Program-made: the position numbers and the translations under genes
In this document: positions 24,135 through 28,544 of the stretch, piece after piece
Position numbering within the stretch: the stretch's first letter is position 1
Layout of the letters: every line of letters starts with the position of its first letter
Origin: Diphasiastrum complanatum
Taxonomy: Eukaryota > Streptophyta > Lycopodiopsida > Lycopodiales > Lycopodiaceae
Assembly (NCBI GenBank): GCA_029204225.1
Contig: MU836457.1
Location: 1 to 28,544 of the forward strand
Direction: 5' to 3'
DNA length: 28,544 nt
The notes under the pieces: generated by a model
The model's database searches: none
Seen by the model: the letters and a program-made list of their open reading frames with translations, nothing else
What the model was told of the DNA's origin: nothing

Positions 24135-25290
24135 ACATTTATGTCCTCAAATACGAAGTATCTATAAACTCTTTGAAGAGTGTAACTCATTTGGTGGAGA
24201 AATTTTGGACTTGCAATATGCCAATTTTGACTTTGTGATATCATGAATTTAGTCAAACATTATTTTGGGATGTCTGAAGACCTCTTGTCCAAGCTTTGAC
24301 AACCTTGTGCCATTGTCGTCAACACATAAGGATAGTGGCCACTCTCCTACCACTTTTGACACAATTTCATGATTACACACAAATGTGTAATCACATTTAA
24401 AAAACTTGTAAGAAAATCTGATGGGATCACTCAAGGAGCTCAGTGCCAAAATCCAAGTTTGTGAAAATGAGAGAAATTCTATCCCCTTACTATACATGAA
24501 CATCATCATTGGGTTGAAACCACAAACATGGAACAAATAGTTATTTGGTTGCAATCAAGGATCCTCATATCCATTGGACCAAAGGCAAAAATGGGGTGAC
24601 CATCAACGAATATTTTATTATCACCCTTGGTCCGTAGTTAGAACAACTTGAAGTCTCCGCACCAAGCCAAAAAATGGGAGAGGAAGTTTCATGAACCTTA
24701 TAACATGACATAGATGCCTTTACTCTTAACCAAACCTTGGATCTTTTACGTGGTAACAACTTTGCTCTTCAACTAATTTGCATGAGGAGATGAAATTCTT
24801 AATCTTGAAAAGATAGTTGCGACATGGTGATTCTTCTTTGAGTCCATTATGCCTTATGTTTGCCAAAACCATTGTATCCATTTTAAGAAACCATTTAGTC
24901 CCCCAACAAAGTGGCATGTTGGTGAAGACCTTATGTTTTTCCTCGAGGTCAAAAGTCATCTTCAATCCACCACATAAAGGGACATCCAAGAAAAAATAAG
25001 GCAAACATATAAAGCACTTCCTTCAACATCATCATCACAAACTCAACATTGACAACATGTTCAAAGTCTTGTGTGCTTCCAATAAAACCAATGAACAACA
25101 TATACAATCACTTCTCCCTTGTGAACTAATAATTAGCTCAATCTAGATTCAATGCATAAACCTCCTCTCTCAAATTGCCATCATCATTGAATGTCGCGCC
25201 ATATACAATAGCATTGCCTACTTCATCAAACTTGCCCCCAGTCTCATTTACTAGCTTCAATATGTGAATATAGTTAACTTTGGAAGAGTT
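24135..25290 (-). pseudogene. Unrecognised decayed coding tract
   Basis: Several minus-strand stretches read like protein but change frame: NETGGKFDEVGNAIVYGA near 25235, FFLDVPLCGGLKMTFDLEEK and WGTKWFLKMDTMVL (25004-24726), IFVDGHPIFAFGPMD near 24600, and SKVVGEWPLSLCVDDNGT (24554-24249). I recognise no family, catalytic motif or membrane segment. The tract lies between a tandem duplication and the PPR gene, on the PPR gene's strand. It could be a broken host gene, a transposon ORF, or chance; the same one-base losses seen in the PPR gene may be hiding a real frame. Confidence 0.3.
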
Positions 25291-25370
25291 GAAAGTTGAC
25301 TAACAGCTTTCAAAATTCTATTAGATAAACAATGACTGTTAAAAATTGTGATTTTTGTGCTCTTGACTAG

Positions 25371-25497
25371 ATGGAACATGGTGCGTGACACTACGCAGCC
25401 CTTTTATGCTCTTGAGCTCCTTGCTGAGATTGACTCCCTACAAACTCTGAAGGCTTCCATTAATTTGCAAAATCTTCAGCACGATGCAGGTGGCTGA
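25371..25497 (+). CDS. Exon-like fragment with stop codon
   Basis: After a plausible acceptor (TTTTTGTGCTCTTGACTAG, ending 25370), one frame reads WNMVRDTTQPFYALELLAEI, continues with DSLQTLKASINLQNLQ, and ends at TGA 25495-25497. The amphipathic Leu-rich composition is protein-like, but I cannot name a family and no upstream exon is evident. It could be the last exon of an unrecognised plus-strand gene, a captured fragment, or chance. It faces the 3' end of the PPR gene, about 180 bases away. Confidence 0.25.
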
Positions 25498-25665
25498 TTG
25501 ACCTACCTGATACAAGGGGACTATGTCGGTACTTTCAAAATAAACAACAAAAAGCTAGTATGTGTAGGGATGAATATTCTGCCAAAGGGACTGAAGCAGA
25601 TCCATATGGAAAATAAAAACAAAGGAATGAATCATTTCCACATAAGAAACTCACGAAATTGTTAT

Positions 25666-25717
25666 TTTTCCATGTCTTACAAGCGCGTCAATTTTCCATG
25701 TCTTACAAGCTTGTCAA
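25666..25717. repeat. 26-bp tandem duplication at the PPR gene end
   Basis: 25666-25691 and 25692-25717 are copies differing in two bases (CGCG against CTTG). Being 26 bases, the duplication shifts the frame, and the PPR stop at 25677-25679 lies inside the second copy as read on the minus strand. Confidence 0.92.
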
Positions 25718-27649
25718 CAACATTCATATATCTAGTGTACTCAGGGATAGAATTTTCTCCAGCATCTCTTTCAAAAGCTGATGTACATCTTTGTCTTGGT
25801 TGCCATACAAAGTCCTTTAACCAGACTTGAGTAAGTATGGTGTCAGGAGCATAACCCTTTGCTAACATCTCTTTGAGAAGCACATGAGCTCCTGCAGTTC
25901 GTTATTGGTGCAAGTCCTGCGATCAAAGTATTGTATGTGATGACATTTGGGACTATTTCTGCCCCCTCATTGTTCTTAGTAATTCAGATGCTTCATCCAC
26001 CCTGTTTACCTTACAGAGACCGTCAATTATGGTATTGTTAGTGACAACATCTACAGGAATACCTTGTTTCTCCATGTCACGTACAGATTTTGAGCCTCTG
26101 TGAGTCTAAGAGATTTGCACAGCCCACTAATAAGTGTATTGTAGGTAATCACATCAGGAGCACAACCGGAAACAGTCATCTCTTTAAAAAGCTTCTTGGC
26201 ATCATCCACTTTATGCTCCTTACAAAGTCCATCCAAAAGCGTGTTATAACTTACAACATCAGGACGACGCCCTCTTCTAAACATTTCGCTGAGTAGCTGG
26301 GAAGCCTTATCAACTTCACCTGTTTTACAAAGACCATAGATGAATGCATTATATGTTACAACATCGGGACGACAACCCCTTGTAAGCATATCCTTCTTTA
26401 TATGATAAGCTTCTCCATCCTGCTTTCCTTGCAAAGGCCATGAATTAACACACTATAAGTGACTACAGTGGGCATACAATTTTGTTTGACCATTCTCTGA
26501 TACAGGTTCTGAGCTTCATCCACATTGCCCACCTTACAAAGGCCATCCATCAGTGTTGTATATGTGACAACATCAGGGACCACATTGTCTCTCATACATC
26601 AGTTGAAGTAGTCAAGGGCTTCATCTATTCTTTTGTCCCTGCAAATCCACCAACCAGACAATTGAAAGTGACAACATCAGGAAGACACCTTTTTCACCAT
26701 CTGTTCAAAAATTTCAAAGCCTCATCAACTTTCACAACCTTACAAAGTCCATCTATGAGTGAGTTGTATGTGACAACATTAGGAGCAACACCTGTTTCCT
26801 CCATGACTTCAAAAACTTTGTATGCTTCAGCAATTTTATTTGCCTTTGCAGAACCATCAACAATGGTTGTGAAGGTAAAGACAGTAGGAAAATGTGATCT
26901 TGCGAGCATTTGTCGTCAAATAGCAAGCAGGCTTCCTCCAATTTTTGAGCTTTACACAAACCTGCTATCAGCACATTGTAACACAGTGTGTCTGGGGAGC
27001 ACTTGCCATCCATTTTTCTTATAAGAATAATTGCATCATCCACTTTTCCAGCCTTGCAAAGCCCTTCAATGAGTATGGTATACAGTTGACATCCAGATCC
27101 AAACCTTCTTGCATCATGTCCTCCTAAACCGAAAGGCTTCATCCACATCACCTATCTTGCATAACCCTGAATCATGGTACGGTAGGTATGCATATTAGTG
27201 AACAATTAGCATCTTTCATTCTCTGTAATAAGGTTTGAGCCTTGGAAAGTCTGTTTGCCTTGACTAAGGTTTGAAGGAGGCAATTATATGTGTCGACGTT
27301 ATGTTTGTAGCGATATTGCTTTTCAGCCCCACTTAAAAATTGCAAGCTAACATTTTGTCCTTCAAACCTCTTAAAACTTGCCCGACAAGTTCATTTCTCA
27401 GAACTCCATCATACTGTTGGAATGCTACTTGCAGATTCTCAATTCCTTTCTTTTGGCTAAGAACAGAAAGGATTTCCTTTACTTCCAAAAGATGCTGACC
27501 GACTGTTGAAGATCTTGCTTCAGAGTGGTATCGGTTGCCATCAATTTTGTTTTGATTTTGTATTGATCTTCGTGATAGGCATCGGAACAGATTAGTGACC
27601 AAAAAATTATAGCTAAAAAAGGAGAATTAGCAGCCTTTAAAGTCCACAT
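25677..27649 (-). CDS. P-class pentatricopeptide repeat protein, frame broken many times
   Basis: PPR proteins bind organelle RNA, one base per repeat, and help process, stabilise or translate it. Fifteen P-type repeats are readable, with YN-LIDGLCK, VDEA and G--PDVVTY in each; most are exactly 35 residues once the frame is followed. No L/S, E or DYW motifs are seen, so it is P-class, not a C-to-U editor. The likely start is ATG 27647-27649: its first 30 residues (MWTLKAANSPF, later FRCLSRRS) are hydrophobic and Arg-rich like a mitochondrial or plastid presequence. The gene is intronless, as usual. About 19 frame breaks, nearly all consistent with one missing base, and one TGA (26599-26601) interrupt it. 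It ends at TAA 25677-25679. Repeats 10-12 (26434-26085) are intact. Either a true gene in a noisy assembly or a pseudogene. Confidence 0.85.
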
Positions 27650-28544
27650 TGCTTGAAGAAATCCCCTGCTTCAGTAATCAATTTGGAAAGACTTGAAACT
27701 CAGCAATCAGAAAGAAGTGCCAGCATCGAAACCAACTACCAAATTTTATCATAAAAGGTAGTCGTATAATTAGTTATGCATGAAACAAATGTTGCTGATG
27801 TAATCAGTCCTTGCCTATGGATAACATTGTAGTCATTGTATTCAAGGAGATTGCTGTCCACAGCCTGCCAGAGAGTGCATCGCAATCATTGAAACTACTC
27901 AATTGACGACTTTTCTGCCTTATGCTCCATACAGAGCATAAAGGTGTTTCGAGAAGAGGCCATCAACTGAAGCTACTGCTATCCCATAAACCTGAACTAA
28001 TAATTGCAACCATTATACAAAAGCAACTGGTCCACCTGCTAAAAAATTTCCAGCGATATCCCTGCAGACAGCACAGGCAGTGGTAAAAAAATGTATGTCA
28101 GTTTAGAACCACAAAACTAAATTACAGACACATTCAGGGCTACAAAAAAAATTAAGAACTGTGTTGCAAGAAAATAATCGATACAATTCAACAGGTATCA
28201 AAAATGCTGACGTAGGTGATAGGAAAGAGTTGATTTTGAGCATCCACAGGCTAAAAACTTTGCAGGCCAAACAAACACAAATTAGCTGTAGATTTAGGAA
28301 AACCTCTGCTATACGAATCATGAGATAATATAGCTTGTCAAAACAGAAGCACCACAAATACAAGGCCCCAACAAAAAAGGAAACAGAGCCAAAGAGCACT
28401 CTGCTGTGAAGTACCGAAACAAATCAAGATATCGAGCCTAGAAGGAGTCTGATGTTAAGCAAGAATCAAGTTTGGCCAAACTTATCTACCCTGTCAACGA
28501 GGTCTCAAAATAAGGTTCCAACAAGCTTCCGAGCATCTAGATTT
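27650..28544 (-). other. Upstream region of the PPR gene
   Basis: No other gene is recognised. The longest frame (98 codons, minus, 28103-28399) matches nothing known. The minus strand has an acceptor-like TGCTGTCTGCAGGG near 28065, so a 5' untranslated exon with an intron is possible. No convincing TATA box within 150 bases of the start codon, which is common for PPR genes. Confidence 0.4.

Noticed and set aside
26482-27024. 180-codon plus-strand frame and other plus frames at 26090-27127
   Set aside because: Antisense shadows of the PPR repeats; the repeated codon pattern keeps the opposite strand open.

Overview
The window looks like nuclear DNA of a land plant. It holds a P-class pentatricopeptide-repeat (PPR) gene, LTR-retrotransposon remains whose primer-binding sites match plant initiator tRNA-Met, long (GA)n, (TG)n and (TA)n microsatellites, and AT-rich gene-poor spacers. 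The density of long GA arrays and the PPR style would suit a non-seed plant such as a lycophyte, fern or bryophyte, but that is a guess. I see no bacterial genes, CRISPR array or confident RNA gene.

Layout. 1-2.0 kb: microsatellites and a promoter-like heat-shock-element plus TATA cluster. 2.0-2.6 kb: decayed Ty1/copia reverse transcriptase (+). 3.6-6.4 kb: a deleted Ty1/copia element on the minus strand with both LTRs, PBS, gag and part of integrase; 18-bp repeats lie where the missing domains should be. 6.4-7.1 kb: two compound (TG)n(GA)n arrays. 7.1-11.8 kb: no recognisable gene. 11.9-15.9 kb: a plus-strand Ty3/gypsy chromovirus remnant (PBS, long leader, gag with zinc knuckle, protease motif, integrase end with chromodomain), its centre deleted. 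15.9-21.8 kb: a larger minus-strand Ty3/gypsy element without chromodomain, probably inserted into the first, with gag, protease, RT, RNase H and integrase all recognisable but broken. 22.2-22.8 kb: 5'-truncated LINE ending in a 240-bp (CT)n(CA)n array. 23-25.5 kb: tandem duplications, an unrecognised decayed coding tract (-) and an exon-like piece (+). 25.7-27.65 kb: the PPR gene (-).

The PPR gene is the only likely host protein gene. It has 15 repeats of almost exactly 35 residues, yet the frame is broken about 19 times, and nearly every break is mended by adding back one base, usually in a short homopolymer. An unpolished long-read assembly is the most likely cause; a young pseudogene or transcript-level base insertion are alternatives. 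This is the observation most worth checking.

I found no gene cluster forming a new defence, metabolic or regulatory system. The retroelements share no function with the PPR gene beyond proximity.
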